A stretch of DNA of 64,000 bases from Streptomyces sp. f51. Lineage in GTDB: Bacteria; Actinomycetota; Actinomycetes; Streptomycetales; Streptomycetaceae. The stretch lies in contig NZ_CP149798.1 of the NCBI RefSeq assembly GCF_037940415.1, forward strand, positions 4,056,001 to 4,120,000, given 5' to 3'. Positions 9,396-18,018 of this stretch are shown piece after piece (positions within the stretch are counted from its first letter, which is position 1; each line of letters starts with the position of its first letter). Under the pieces are notes generated by a model. That model did no database searches. It was not told the origin of the DNA and was given only the letters and a program-made list of their open reading frames with translations. The translations under genes and the position numbers were made by a program.

Positions 9396-10832
9396 TCAGG
9401 CCATCCACCGGTCCGGCCGGGCCTCCCGCCGCCCCGTGCGGGAGCGGTCCGCCTGTGCCTGGAGGAGCTCCGCCGCCTCCCCGGCGTCCCGCAGCCGCGC
9501 CGTCACCGTCTTTCCGGCCCCGGCGTCGACGTGGACGTCGGCGAGTCCCTTGAAGCGCTCCCAGGGCCCCTGCGTCAGCCGGACGCTCTGCACCTTCGCG
9601 TGCGGGACGAGGGAGAGGCGGCGCCGCAGCAGTCCCCGGCGCGCGGCGAACACGGTGTCGGTGACGGCGAGTCCGTACCCGCGCCACCAGAACGGCACGC
9701 ACCAGCCGGCCCGCCGGGGCGGCCGCACCGGCGCGGCGGGGACGGTCACACCGGGCAGCACCGCGGCGATCACGGCGTGGGCGACCTCGCGCGGGGCGAC
9801 GGGCACGAGGACCGAGTTCGACGACCCGGCCACGTCCAGCTCGACGCGCACCCATCTGCCGCGCCACAGCAGGGGTTCGACGATCCGTACGGTCTGCACG
9901 CGTCCGGGCGGCACCGTCTCGTGCGTACGGTCCAGGAGCCCGTGGTCGATGCGCAGGCCGTCGGGCGACTCGCCCACCGTCCAGTCGTACTCGCCGACGA
10001 ACCGTCCCACGCTGCTCGCCCCCGCCGCGCCGAGCAGGGGCAGTCCGGCCGCGAGGACCGTCCAGGCGCTGTGCGTGGCGAACCACAGAAGCGTGGGGAC
10101 GACGAGCGCGGCGACCAGGGAGGCCCAGGTGGCGCCGGTGAGCAGCAGCGAGACGGCGAGGACGCCGGGCGGCACGTGCAGCAGTCGCCTGACCGGTGCC
10201 TCGCCGACCTCGCGGGCCGACTCGGGTGCGAACCCGGCCGCCCGGGCCAGGAGTTCGGCGCGCAGCCTGCGGGCCTCGGCCTCGCCCAGATAGGCCAGTT
10301 CGTCCTTCTTGTCCGTCCCGACGACGTCGAGTTTGAGCTTGGCGACACCCGCGACGCGGGCCAGCAGCGGCTGGGTGATGTCGACGGCCTGGAGCCGTTC
10401 GAGCCGGATGTGCGCCGTGCGGCGGAACAACAGGCCCGTACGGATCCGCAGTTCGGAGTCGGTGACCGCGAAGTGGGTGAACCACCAGCTCAGGAAGCCG
10501 TAGAGGGCGGCGCCCGGCACGATCACGGCCAGTCCGACGAGCAGGGCGGTCGTCGTGAGCCGGGTGAGCTGCTGCTGTGCCTGCCCCGGGTCGTGGACGG
10601 CCCAGCCGGCGAGCACCGCGACCGGGGCCCAGGCGCGCCGGAACGGGGTCACGGGGTGCAACCGCCGCTCGGACAGCGGCTTCTCCTCCGGTACGGAACC
10701 GTGGTCGCGTACGGAACCCCGGCCGTCGGCGTGACCGCCGTCGCCCGGACCGGCCGTCGCGTCGGGGAGTCCGGGCACGGCGGACGGGTGCCCGGACGGG
10801 AGTCCCGAGGAGTCCGGGGAGGCCGTGCTCAC
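9396..10832 (-). CDS. Bacterial PH-domain (YdbT/bPH2) membrane protein
   Basis: A 478-residue protein with a disordered N-terminus (1-55), paired membrane segments near 75-110 and 215-270, and three repeated bPH2 beta domains. Each domain has the pattern of a hydrophobic pair followed by FAVTDSELRIRTGLLFRR or GLAVTDTVFAARRGLLRRRLSLVPHAKVQSV. It is the large partner of the YdbS/YdbT pair; its GTG overlaps the stop of the small partner by 4 bases. YdbST proteins in Bacillus are linked to export of, or resistance to, certain peptides; no function is established here. Confidence 0.88.
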   Translation of the reverse strand: MSTASPDSSGLPSGHPSAVPGLPDATAGPGDGGHADGRGSVRDHGSVPEEKPLSERRLHPVTPFRRAWAPVAVLAGWAVHDPGQAQQQLTRLTTTALLVGLAVIVPGAALYGFLSWWFTHFAVTDSELRIRTGLLFRRTAHIRLERLQAVDITQPLLARVAGVAKLKLDVVGTDKKDELAYLGEAEARRLRAELLARAAGFAPESAREVGEAPVRRLLHVPPGVLAVSLLLTGATWASLVAALVVPTLLWFATHSAWTVLAAGLPLLGAAGASSVGRFVGEYDWTVGESPDGLRIDHGLLDRTHETVPPGRVQTVRIVEPLLWRGRWVRVELDVAGSSNSVLVPVAPREVAHAVIAAVLPGVTVPAAPVRPPRRAGWCVPFWWRGYGLAVTDTVFAARRGLLRRRLSLVPHAKVQSVRLTQGPWERFKGLADVHVDAGAGKTVTARLRDAGEAAELLQAQADRSRTGRREARPDRWMA

Positions 10833-11332
10833 AGGCCCGCCGATCGTGCCTCGCCCAGTTCGGTCAGCCGGTCCCGCAGCCGCTCGGCCTCGGCGGGTTC
10901 GAGACCCGGGATGCGCGCGTCGGTGGCCGCGGCGGCCGTGTGGAGCTGCACACCGGCGAGTCCGAAGTGACGTTCCAGCGGCCCGGAGGTCACCTCGACC
11001 AGCTGCATGCGCCCGTACGGCACCACGGTCTCCTCACGCCACAGCACCCCGCGGCTGATCAGCAGGTCGTCCGCGCGCTCCGCGTACCGCCAGGAGCGCC
11101 AGTTGCGCCCCAGCATGCGCCAGCCCCACGCGGCGAGCGCGAGCGGCAGCAGGGCGAAGGCCGCCCAGCCCGGACCGGCGAACAGGGCGAGGAGCACCCC
11201 GACGACGATCGTCAGGAGCCCCAGCCACACCACCAGCAGCAGTCGTCGCATCCGCAGCAGCCCCGGAGGCAGTCCGGTCCAGACCGGCTCCCCCGGCGCG
11301 CTCTTCCCCGTCCGCACGCTCCCCGTCTCCAT
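10829..11332 (-). CDS. Bacterial PH-domain (YdbS/bPH2) membrane protein
   Basis: A 167-residue protein with two adjacent membrane segments (about 30-50 and 52-68) followed by one bPH2 domain (ADDLLISRGVLWREETVVPYGRMQLVEV). It is the small partner of the downstream three-domain protein, with a 4-base GTGA overlap. TACGCT lies 6 bases before the ATG at 11332 with no ribosome site, so the operon mRNA looks leaderless. It is divergent from nuoD2 with 31 bases between start codons. Confidence 0.88.
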   Translation of the reverse strand: METGSVRTGKSAPGEPVWTGLPPGLLRMRRLLLVVWLGLLTIVVGVLLALFAGPGWAAFALLPLALAAWGWRMLGRNWRSWRYAERADDLLISRGVLWREETVVPYGRMQLVEVTSGPLERHFGLAGVQLHTAAAATDARIPGLEPAEAERLRDRLTELGEARSAGL

Positions 11333-11363
11333 GGAGCAAGCGTACGTACGACAGACTGGGGCC

Positions 11364-12515
11364 ATGACTCCCAGGACCGAGACCGTGGTCGGTGTCGGCG
11401 GCGCCGCCGAGAGCACCGACATGGTGCTCAACATCGGCCCCCAGCACCCCTCGACCCACGGCGTGCTGCGGCTGCGGCTCGTACTCGACGGTGAGCGGAT
11501 CCAGCACGCGGAGCCGGTCATCGGCTACATGCACCGCGGCGCCGAGAAGCTCTTCGAGGCGCGCGACTACCGGCAGATCATCATGCTCGCCAACCGTCAC
11601 GACTGGCTGTCGGCCTTCTCCAACGAACTGGGTGTCGTCCTGGCCGTGGAGCGGATGCTCGGCATGGAGGTCCCCGCGCGCGCGGTGTGGATGCGCACGC
11701 TGCTCGCTGAGCTGAACCGGGTCCTCAACCACCTGATGTTCCTCGGCTCCTACCCCCTGGAGCTGGGCGGGATCACCCCGATCTTCTACGCCTTCACGGA
11801 GCGCGAGGAACTCCAGCACGTCATGGAGGAGATCTCCGGCGGGCGCATGCACTACATGTTCAACCGCGTGGGCGGCCTCAAGGAGGACCTCCCGGCCCGC
11901 TGGGCGACCCGCGCGCGTGCCTGCGTCGCCGCCCTGCGCTCGCGGATGAGCGTGTACGACGACCTGGTGCTCGGCAACGAGATCTTCCGGGGACGTACGC
12001 GCGGTGTGGGCGCGCTCGCTCCCGGGGCGGTGCACGCGTACGGGGTGAGCGGCCCCATCGCGCGGGCCTCCGGCGTCGACTTCGACCTGCGCCGCGACGA
12101 GCCCTACCTCGCCTACGGGGAGCTCCAGGACACCCTCAGGGTCGTCACCCGTGAGGAGGGGGACTGCCTCGCCCGCTTCGAGTGCCTCCTGGAGCAGACG
12201 CACAACTCCCTGGACCTCGCGGACGCCTGCCTCGACCGGCTGGCCGAGCTTCCGCCCGGCCCGGTCAACCAGCGGCTGCCGAAGGTCCTGAAGGCGCCCG
12301 AGGGCCACACGTACGCCTGGACCGAGAACCCGCTCGGCATCAACGGCTACTACCTCGTCAGCAAGGGCGAGAAGACCCCGTACCGGCTGAAGCTGCGCTC
12401 CGCGTCGTTCAACAACATCCAGGCGCTCACCGAACTGCTGCCCGGAACGCTGGTCGCCGACATGGTGGCGATCCTCGGGTCACTGTTCTTCGTGGTCGGG
12501 GACATCGACAAGTAG
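11364..12515 (+). CDS. nuoD2: Orphan NADH-quinone oxidoreductase subunit D paralogue
   Basis: A 383-residue homologue of the 49-kDa subunit of respiratory complex I, encoded without any other nuo gene nearby. It keeps GPQHPSTH (His28, His32), the HRGAEKL motif, MFLGSYPLELGGITPIF and the typical C-terminus VADMVAILGSLFFVVGDIDK. The segment that binds the quinone head group in canonical subunits (Arg-x-Asp-Tyr) reads Arg78-His79-Asp80-Trp81 here. Arg78 is kept, and the quinone tyrosine is tryptophan. The last 36 bases overlap the convergent methyltransferase gene. It may serve an alternative NADH dehydrogenase form or a hydrogenase-like assembly; this is not known. Confidence 0.93.
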   Translation: MTPRTETVVGVGGAAESTDMVLNIGPQHPSTHGVLRLRLVLDGERIQHAEPVIGYMHRGAEKLFEARDYRQIIMLANRHDWLSAFSNELGVVLAVERMLGMEVPARAVWMRTLLAELNRVLNHLMFLGSYPLELGGITPIFYAFTEREELQHVMEEISGGRMHYMFNRVGGLKEDLPARWATRARACVAALRSRMSVYDDLVLGNEIFRGRTRGVGALAPGAVHAYGVSGPIARASGVDFDLRRDEPYLAYGELQDTLRVVTREEGDCLARFECLLEQTHNSLDLADACLDRLAELPPGPVNQRLPKVLKAPEGHTYAWTENPLGINGYYLVSKGEKTPYRLKLRSASFNNIQALTELLPGTLVADMVAILGSLFFVVGDIDK

Positions 12516-13706
12516 GTCTTCGAGAGCGGGGAGGCCGACGGGCTGGAGGAGCCAGCCGAAGTCGCCCAGCCCGCCCGGTGCGGTGAGCTCGGCCGCCTGT
12601 CCCGCGCCCGCCAGGGCGCGCACATAGGCGGCCGGGTCCGTCGACGCGAGCGAGAGCGGGGGGCGGGCGCCGCTCACACCCAGCGCGCGCAGGGCCGCGC
12701 GCTGCGTCACCACGCGTCCTCCGGGCAGCGCGCACGCGTCGAGCGCCACGTGCGCGGTGATGTCGCACGAACCGTCCGGCACCGGGGCGGTCTCGCGGCC
12801 CTCCCGGAATCCGGTGAGGGTCCCGAAGGGCGGGCGCCCGGCGGCGACGTGGGCGTAGTCGACGGCGACGGCGAGACCCCGGTCGAGCGCGGACACGGCG
12901 GAGGCCCAGGCGAGGTCCCGGGGGAGCCCGATCTCGGCCCGGGCGCCCCGGTCGGGCGCCGGGGGCTCCTCACCGGACGCGTCCGCCCCCGGTGGACGGG
13001 GTGCTTCTTGTGCGGACGCCGGGTCCGGCCGGGTGTCCTGCGGACAGGGCACCTCATGCACGCCGTCCCGCCGACGGGGCACCTCATGCACGCCGTCCCG
13101 CCGACGGACCGCCTGTCCCTCGGCGGTCTGCTCCGCTTCCTGCGCCGCGTGGCCGTCGGCCGATGTCCACCACCAGGTGCGCAGCCAGCGGGCGTCCTCG
13201 CCGGTGACGGGCTCCCCGAGCCGTTCGGCGCCGTCGCCGCGCACCAGGACCAGCCGCGGCACACCGTCGGGGTCGGCCTCGGCGACGTCCACGGGAACGT
13301 TGTCCAGCCACTCGTTGGCGAACAGCAGCCCGGTGACCCCCCGCGGCGGTTCGCCGAGCCATGAGATCAGGGGATCGAGACCGGCCGGCCGGTCGGCCCG
13401 CTCGACCGCGTACGGGCGCGTACGGGCGGCCACGTCGGCGGGGAGGGCGGCGAGGACGCCGGTCACGAGCTCGCCGCGGCCCGCCGCCATGTCCACGAAG
13501 GCCAGCGGGTCGGGGTGGCCGAGCGCCGCGTCGAGGCGGCACAGGAGCCGTGCCACGGCGCCCGCGAACAGCGGGGAGGCGTGCACGGAGGTCCGGAAGT
13601 GCCCGGCCGGACCCTCGGGCCGCCGATAGAACCCGGAGGGGCCGTACAGCGCCTCCTCGGTCGCCTCACGCCATCCCCGCCACTCGCCCGCCGCCGCACG
13701 TTCCAC
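12480..13706 (-). CDS. MidA/NDUFAF7-type SAM-dependent methyltransferase
   Basis: A 408-residue protein with the marks of the MidA (NDUFAF7) family: GPAGHFRTSVHASPLF matches the family's GDF-TSPEISPLF segment, DMAAGRGEL is the SAM-binding loop, and ANEWLDNVPVDV corresponds to the ANEFFDALPV motif. Mitochondrial NDUFAF7 dimethylates an arginine of the complex I 49-kDa subunit, the NuoD homologue. Here the gene is convergent with and overlaps nuoD2. A low-complexity linker (about residues 190-265) includes a perfect 10-residue tandem repeat. TAGCCT 6 bases before the GTG suggests a leaderless start. Confidence 0.82.
   Translation of the reverse strand: MERAAAGEWRGWREATEEALYGPSGFYRRPEGPAGHFRTSVHASPLFAGAVARLLCRLDAALGHPDPLAFVDMAAGRGELVTGVLAALPADVAARTRPYAVERADRPAGLDPLISWLGEPPRGVTGLLFANEWLDNVPVDVAEADPDGVPRLVLVRGDGAERLGEPVTGEDARWLRTWWWTSADGHAAQEAEQTAEGQAVRRRDGVHEVPRRRDGVHEVPCPQDTRPDPASAQEAPRPPGADASGEEPPAPDRGARAEIGLPRDLAWASAVSALDRGLAVAVDYAHVAAGRPPFGTLTGFREGRETAPVPDGSCDITAHVALDACALPGGRVVTQRAALRALGVSGARPPLSLASTDPAAYVRALAGAGQAAELTAPGGLGDFGWLLQPVGLPALEDLLVDVPDHEEQ
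13047..13106. repeat. Two perfect 30-bp tandem copies inside the MidA-like gene
   Basis: The 30 bases at 13047-13076 are repeated exactly at 13077-13106. The repeat is in frame and encodes two copies of a 10-residue unit (RRRDGVHEVP) in a variable linker. Confidence 0.97.
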
Positions 13707-13892
13707 GGGGCCAGGCTAGTGGCCTCCGCCGGGCCGGTTCCGTCCCGGCCGCCGATGGTCCCGGGGCCGTCCGGAAGGGTTCCCCCGAGCGTCCCGAGGC
13801 GGGGGCATCCACCTTGGGGAGTACGAGGGGCGGTCCCGGATCGGTCCTCCGGTTGACCCGGGCACACCGCGCGCCTCCCTACTCTGGGTTAC

Positions 13893-15098
13893 GTGCAGCG
13901 CCTCTATGACCTTCTCCGCAGGTACCCGACATGGGTCGACAGCTTCTGGGCCGTCGCCCTGCTCGGGATCTCCTGGGTGAGCATCAGCAATGTCAACGGC
14001 GCGGCGGAGGGCCCGCCGTCGACCGCCGTGGCGCTCCCGATCGCCTTCGCGCTGAGCGCCGTCGTCGCGCTGCGCCGCCGCATGCCGGAGAAGATGCTGG
14101 TCCTGGCCGTACTGACGGGCCTCGCACAGCTGGTCCTCGACGTGCCCTCGGCGCCCGAGGACTTCGCGATGCTGGTGATCATCTACACGGTCGCCGCGAA
14201 CGGCACCCGCTGGGCCTCCCGGCTCGCGCTGATCGGCGGCCTGTGTGCGGGCACGATCGCGCAGCTCCGCTGGCCCGCGACCGAGACCAGCGGGCTCGGC
14301 GGCGTCTTCATAGCGATCTTCCAGACCGTCCCGTTCGCGCTCGCCTGGGTGCTCGGCGACTCGATCCGCACCCGCCGCGCCTATCTCGCGCAGCTGGAGG
14401 AGCGCGCCGCCCGCCTGGAGAAGGAGCGCGAGGCGCAGGCCAAGGTGGCCGTCGCCGCCGAGCGCGCCCGGATCGCCCGCGAGCTGCACGACGTCGTCGC
14501 GCACAACGTCTCGGTGATGGTGGTCCAGGCCGACGGCGCCGCGTACGTCATGGACACCGCGCCGGAACAGGCCAGGAAGGCGCTGGAGACCATCTCGGGC
14601 ACGGGCAGGCAGGCCCTGGCCGAGATGCGCCGGCTGCTCGGCGTCCTGCGCACCGGCGAGCACCAGGAGAGCGGCGAGTACGTGCCGCAGCCCGACGTGG
14701 AGCAGCTCGACGACCTCATCGCGCAGTGCCGCACCTCGGGCCTGCCCGTCGACTACAAGGTGGAGGGCACCCCGCGCCCCCTGCCCAGCGGTGTGGAGCT
14801 CACGGCGTACCGCATCGTGCAGGAGGCGCTGACCAACACCCGCAAGCACGGAGGCCCGAACGCGGGCGCCAGCGTCCGTCTGGTCTACTTCGACGACGGC
14901 CTCGGCCTGCTCGTCGAGGACGACGGCAAGGGCGCGCCCCACGAGCTGTACGAGGAGGGCGGCGCCGACGGGCAGGGCCACGGCCTGATCGGCATGCGGG
15001 AGCGCGTCGGCATGGTCGGCGGCACCCTGGACGCCGGGCCCCGGCCCGGCGGGGGGTTCCGCATCAGCGCCCTGCTGCCGCTCAAAGCGGCCCACTGA
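13893..15098 (+). CDS. NarL-type sensor histidine kinase
   Basis: A 401-residue kinase with five or so membrane segments in residues 15-155, a short coiled coil (160-190) and a HisKA_3 dimerisation domain whose phosphorylated histidine is His199 in ARELHDVVAHN. A HATPase_c domain follows (EALTNTRKHGG, VEDDGKG, GHGLIGMRERVGMVGG). No large extracellular sensor domain is present, so the signal is probably sensed in the membrane. TACTCT lies 7 bases before the GTG with no ribosome site, suggesting a leaderless mRNA. The partner regulator follows 85 bases downstream. Confidence 0.94.
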   Translation: MQRLYDLLRRYPTWVDSFWAVALLGISWVSISNVNGAAEGPPSTAVALPIAFALSAVVALRRRMPEKMLVLAVLTGLAQLVLDVPSAPEDFAMLVIIYTVAANGTRWASRLALIGGLCAGTIAQLRWPATETSGLGGVFIAIFQTVPFALAWVLGDSIRTRRAYLAQLEERAARLEKEREAQAKVAVAAERARIARELHDVVAHNVSVMVVQADGAAYVMDTAPEQARKALETISGTGRQALAEMRRLLGVLRTGEHQESGEYVPQPDVEQLDDLIAQCRTSGLPVDYKVEGTPRPLPSGVELTAYRIVQEALTNTRKHGGPNAGASVRLVYFDDGLGLLVEDDGKGAPHELYEEGGADGQGHGLIGMRERVGMVGGTLDAGPRPGGGFRISALLPLKAAH

Positions 15099-15183
15099 CA
15101 CCTGTACACACCCCGGTCCCCCCGGCCGGCAGCCCTGGACGCACCGGTCCCGATGACCGGCCCGACGAAGTGAAAGGCCCCCG

Positions 15184-15855
15184 ATGGCGATCCGCGTGAT
15201 GCTCGTCGACGACCAGGTGCTGCTGCGCACCGGCTTCCGGATGGTGCTCGCCGCCCAGCCGGACATGGAGGTCGTGGCGGAGGCGGGAGACGGCGTCGAG
15301 GCCCTCCAGGTGCTGAGCGCCACCGAGGTCGACGTGGTCCTGATGGACGTCCGCATGCCCAAGCTGGACGGCGTGGAGACCACCCGCCGCATCTGCTCGG
15401 ACCCGAACCCGCCGAAGGTGCTGATCCTGACCACCTTCGACCTGGACGAGTACGCGTTCTCCGGGCTGAAGGCGGGCGCCTCAGGATTCATGCTCAAGGA
15501 CGTGCCCCCGGGCGAGCTGCTGGCCGCCATCCGCTCCGTGCACAGCGGCGACGCCGTGGTCGCGCCGTCCACCACCCGGCGCCTGCTCGACCGGTTCGCG
15601 CCGCTGCTGCCCAACGCGGGCAAGGAGCCGCAGCACAAGGGCCTGGAACGGCTCACCGACCGCGAGCGCGAGGTCATGATCCTCGTCGCCCAGGGCCTGT
15701 CCAACGGGGAGATCGCGGCCCGTCTCGTCCTGTCCGAGGCGACCGTGAAGACCCATGTCGGGCGCATCCTGACCAAGCTGGGGCTGCGCGACCGGGTCCA
15801 GGTGGTCGTCCTCGCCTACGAGACGGGACTCGTCCGGGCGGGCGGCCTCGGCTGA
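15184..15855 (+). CDS. NarL/LuxR-type response regulator
   Basis: A 223-residue regulator. The receiver domain has Asp9/Asp10 and the phosphate acceptor Asp55 (VVLMDVRMPKLDG). The LuxR-type helix-turn-helix is at about 155-215 (LTDREREVMILVAQGLSNGEIAARL, ATVKTHVGRILTKLGLRDR). It follows its cognate kinase on the same strand with AAAGG before the ATG. Target genes are not visible in the window. Confidence 0.95.
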   Translation: MAIRVMLVDDQVLLRTGFRMVLAAQPDMEVVAEAGDGVEALQVLSATEVDVVLMDVRMPKLDGVETTRRICSDPNPPKVLILTTFDLDEYAFSGLKAGASGFMLKDVPPGELLAAIRSVHSGDAVVAPSTTRRLLDRFAPLLPNAGKEPQHKGLERLTDREREVMILVAQGLSNGEIAARLVLSEATVKTHVGRILTKLGLRDRVQVVVLAYETGLVRAGGLG

Positions 15856-15909
15856 GGGCCGGCGCGGCTGCGTGACCGGGATGTGACCGGCGCGCACTAG
15901 GGTCTGCGC

Positions 15910-16542
15910 ATGCTCCTGTGGATCAACGGGCCCTTCGGGGGCGGCAAGACACAGACCGCACACGAGATCCGACGCCGGCTGCCCGGCAGCGTCGTCTGCG
16001 ATCCGGAACACGCCGGCTTCGGCCTCCACCGCATGCTTCCGCCCGAACTCCGGGGGGATTTCCAGGACTTGGTGTCGTGGCGGCAGGGAGTGGTCGAGGT
16101 GCTCGACCTCGCGCTGGGCAAGCGGGACGGCGTGGTCATCGCCCCCATGACCGTCACGAACCCCGCCTACTTCGCGGAGACGGTCGGCCGGCTTCGTGAA
16201 CTGGGCCACGACGTACGGCACTTCACGCTGCTGGCCGAGCCCGAGACCGTACTGCGGCGGCTGCGCGAGCGCGGCTTCGGGCACGTCGTGCGCCATGTCG
16301 CCGGGAAGGACGCCCCGTTGAGGCGCGAGAGCTGGGCCGTGGAGCGGCTCGACCACTGCCTGGAGCGGCTGCGCGAGCCCGAGTTCGCCGAACACCTGTG
16401 GACCGACCACACGACGGTCGCCAGGACCGCCGACCGGATAGCGGTCCTCGCCGGCCTGACCCTCACGCCGAACCGGGACGGCGCCCTGCGCGGACGCCTG
16501 CGACGGGCGAGCACGAGCGTGCGCCACATCCGCTTCGACTGA
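15910..16542 (+). CDS. TmrB-like P-loop ATP-binding protein
   Basis: A 210-residue P-loop protein with Walker A GPFGGGKT (residues 7-14). From memory it resembles Bacillus subtilis TmrB along its length: LLWINGPFGGGKTQTA, VCDPEHAGFGLH, VIAPMTVTNPAYF, DHCLERL, and a C-terminus ending in RHIRF. TmrB confers tunicamycin resistance, apparently by binding the drug at the membrane. That makes a self-protection or nucleotide/nucleoside-kinase-like role plausible here but unproven. TAGGGT lies 6 bases before the ATG. It sits alone after the two-component genes. Confidence 0.8.
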   Translation: MLLWINGPFGGGKTQTAHEIRRRLPGSVVCDPEHAGFGLHRMLPPELRGDFQDLVSWRQGVVEVLDLALGKRDGVVIAPMTVTNPAYFAETVGRLRELGHDVRHFTLLAEPETVLRRLRERGFGHVVRHVAGKDAPLRRESWAVERLDHCLERLREPEFAEHLWTDHTTVARTADRIAVLAGLTLTPNRDGALRGRLRRASTSVRHIRFD

Positions 16543-16876
16543 CCCTCGGGCCGAAGGCGGCCCCACCTCAGGTCCGGACAGGTTCTCGCCCCCTCCGCCC
16601 CAACCCGACCCGTACCCAGGGGCTTCGCCCTGCCCCCCGCTCCTCAAACGCCGGAGGGGCTGAAACCCTCGCCGCCCGGAGCCGAAATGTGGACCGGTAC
16701 CACCGCGCTCCCGCAGCCGGAATGGGACGCGAGGGGCCGTGCCGGTACATCGATGCCCGTCGCCACCGACGCCCACCCCTCACCCAACGGCGACGGGCTG
16801 ATGCACCGGCACGGCCCCGACCCACCCACCGGACCGAACCCGCGACGGCCACCGGCCCGGGCCGGCTGTTGGGCCC
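16543..16876. other. Intergenic region, 334 bases, with a common Streptomyces repeat and a long inverted repeat
   Basis: Bases about 16618-16664 match the frequent Streptomyces intergenic motif with the core CTCCTCAAACGCCGGAGG. Bases 16733-16818 form a long imperfect inverted repeat, listed separately. No gene is supported. Confidence 0.6.
16733..16818. repeat. Long imperfect inverted repeat, arms about 30 bases
   Basis: The left arm (16733-16764) and right arm (16789-16818) are complementary except for one mismatch and a small bubble, around a loop of about 24 bases. It lies between the convergent TmrB-like and ArsR-type genes and could be a bidirectional terminator. Confidence 0.75.
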
Positions 16877-17983
16877 TCAGCGCAGGAGCCCCTCCAGGAA
16901 GTCGCTGCCCAGCCGGGCCACCACCGTGACGTCGAGCTGGTGCAGCACGTACCGGCCGCGCCGCCGCGTGGTGATCAGACCCGCCTTCTTGAGCACACCC
17001 AGATGCCGGGATATCTCCGGCGCCGTCATGCCGTGCACCTGCGCCAGCTCGCCGGTGGTGTACGCGCTGCGGGCCAGATGCCGGCAGATGCGCATGCGGA
17101 CCGGGTGGGACAGGGCGCTCATCCGCAGGGTGAGCTGTTCCACGGAGGGCGGGGCGGCGAGCTCGGGGGAGCTGACGGGATAGTGCAGCACCGGCTGCCA
17201 TCCGTACCGGTGGAGCACCATCAGGTGGGGACGGCCGAGGCTGGTGGGGACGAGGAGCAGACCGCCGCCGGCGGTGACCGTGCTCCCCTCGGTCAGCTTG
17301 TCCACCGTGATGATCCGCCCCGCCCCGTCCAGGGACAGGGCGGAGGAGACGGAGGCCAGCGCCTCGGACAGGCCCTTGCGCCGGAGCAGGTCCGTCGTGC
17401 GGCGGGCCTCCGCGGCGAGCGGGTGGCGCAGCCGGGACCAGGTCTCGGCGAAGAATGCCTCGTCGCAGTCCTCCAGGAACTGCCGCAGCCAGGCCCTGAC
17501 CCCCGGCGGGTCCGCCAGCAGCCGCTCGGTGAACCGTGTCTGCTGGGGCCCCCGGGAGGCGGCCAGGTCCACGGCCCGCCGCTGCACCTCGGGGTCGGAG
17601 AGGGCGTGCGGCCCCTCGGTGCCGTAGGCCAGCGCGCAGGTGAACTCCAGGGCCGCGTCCACGAACTGCTCGTCCGTGAGCTTGTCCAGCAGATCCAGGT
17701 CCTCGGCGAGCGTCGCACCGGGCAGCGAGGGCCCGCCGGGGACGCCCGCGCACGGCAGGAACAGGTCGGAGAACGTCGTGCGCCACAGGAAGTCCGCCTC
17801 GCACATCCGGTCCGCGAGATGGGGATCGAGCCGGGCCGTCACGCCCGTCACCCAGCCCTGGAGCCCGGGGTGGTGCCCCGGCTCCGCCAGCGCGTGCAGC
17901 GCCATCCCCAGCTCGGCCAGCGGCGAGGGCACGACGGCCGTCCGCTCCGGCCGCAGCCCGTCGATGTCGATGCGCACGCTCAT
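16877..17983 (-). CDS. ArsR-type transcriptional regulator with large N-terminal domain (DUF5937-like)
   Basis: A 368-residue protein. The N-terminal 260 residues are mostly helical and of unknown function. The C-terminal part (about 275-355) is an ArsR-type winged helix (LSHPVRMRICRHLARSAYTTGELAQ, APEISRHLGVLKKAGLITTRRRGRYVLH). The ATG at 17983 follows GGGGAC. A 14-base-arm palindrome 36 bases upstream is a likely operator. It is divergent from a small conserved gene. The ligand is unknown, and no metal-binding CxC motif is visible. Confidence 0.87.
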   Translation of the reverse strand: MSVRIDIDGLRPERTAVVPSPLAELGMALHALAEPGHHPGLQGWVTGVTARLDPHLADRMCEADFLWRTTFSDLFLPCAGVPGGPSLPGATLAEDLDLLDKLTDEQFVDAALEFTCALAYGTEGPHALSDPEVQRRAVDLAASRGPQQTRFTERLLADPPGVRAWLRQFLEDCDEAFFAETWSRLRHPLAAEARRTTDLLRRKGLSEALASVSSALSLDGAGRIITVDKLTEGSTVTAGGGLLLVPTSLGRPHLMVLHRYGWQPVLHYPVSSPELAAPPSVEQLTLRMSALSHPVRMRICRHLARSAYTTGELAQVHGMTAPEISRHLGVLKKAGLITTRRRGRYVLHQLDVTVVARLGSDFLEGLLR

Positions 17984-18018
17984 GTCCCCATGGTGCACCC
18001 CGCCACCGACAGCGGCCG

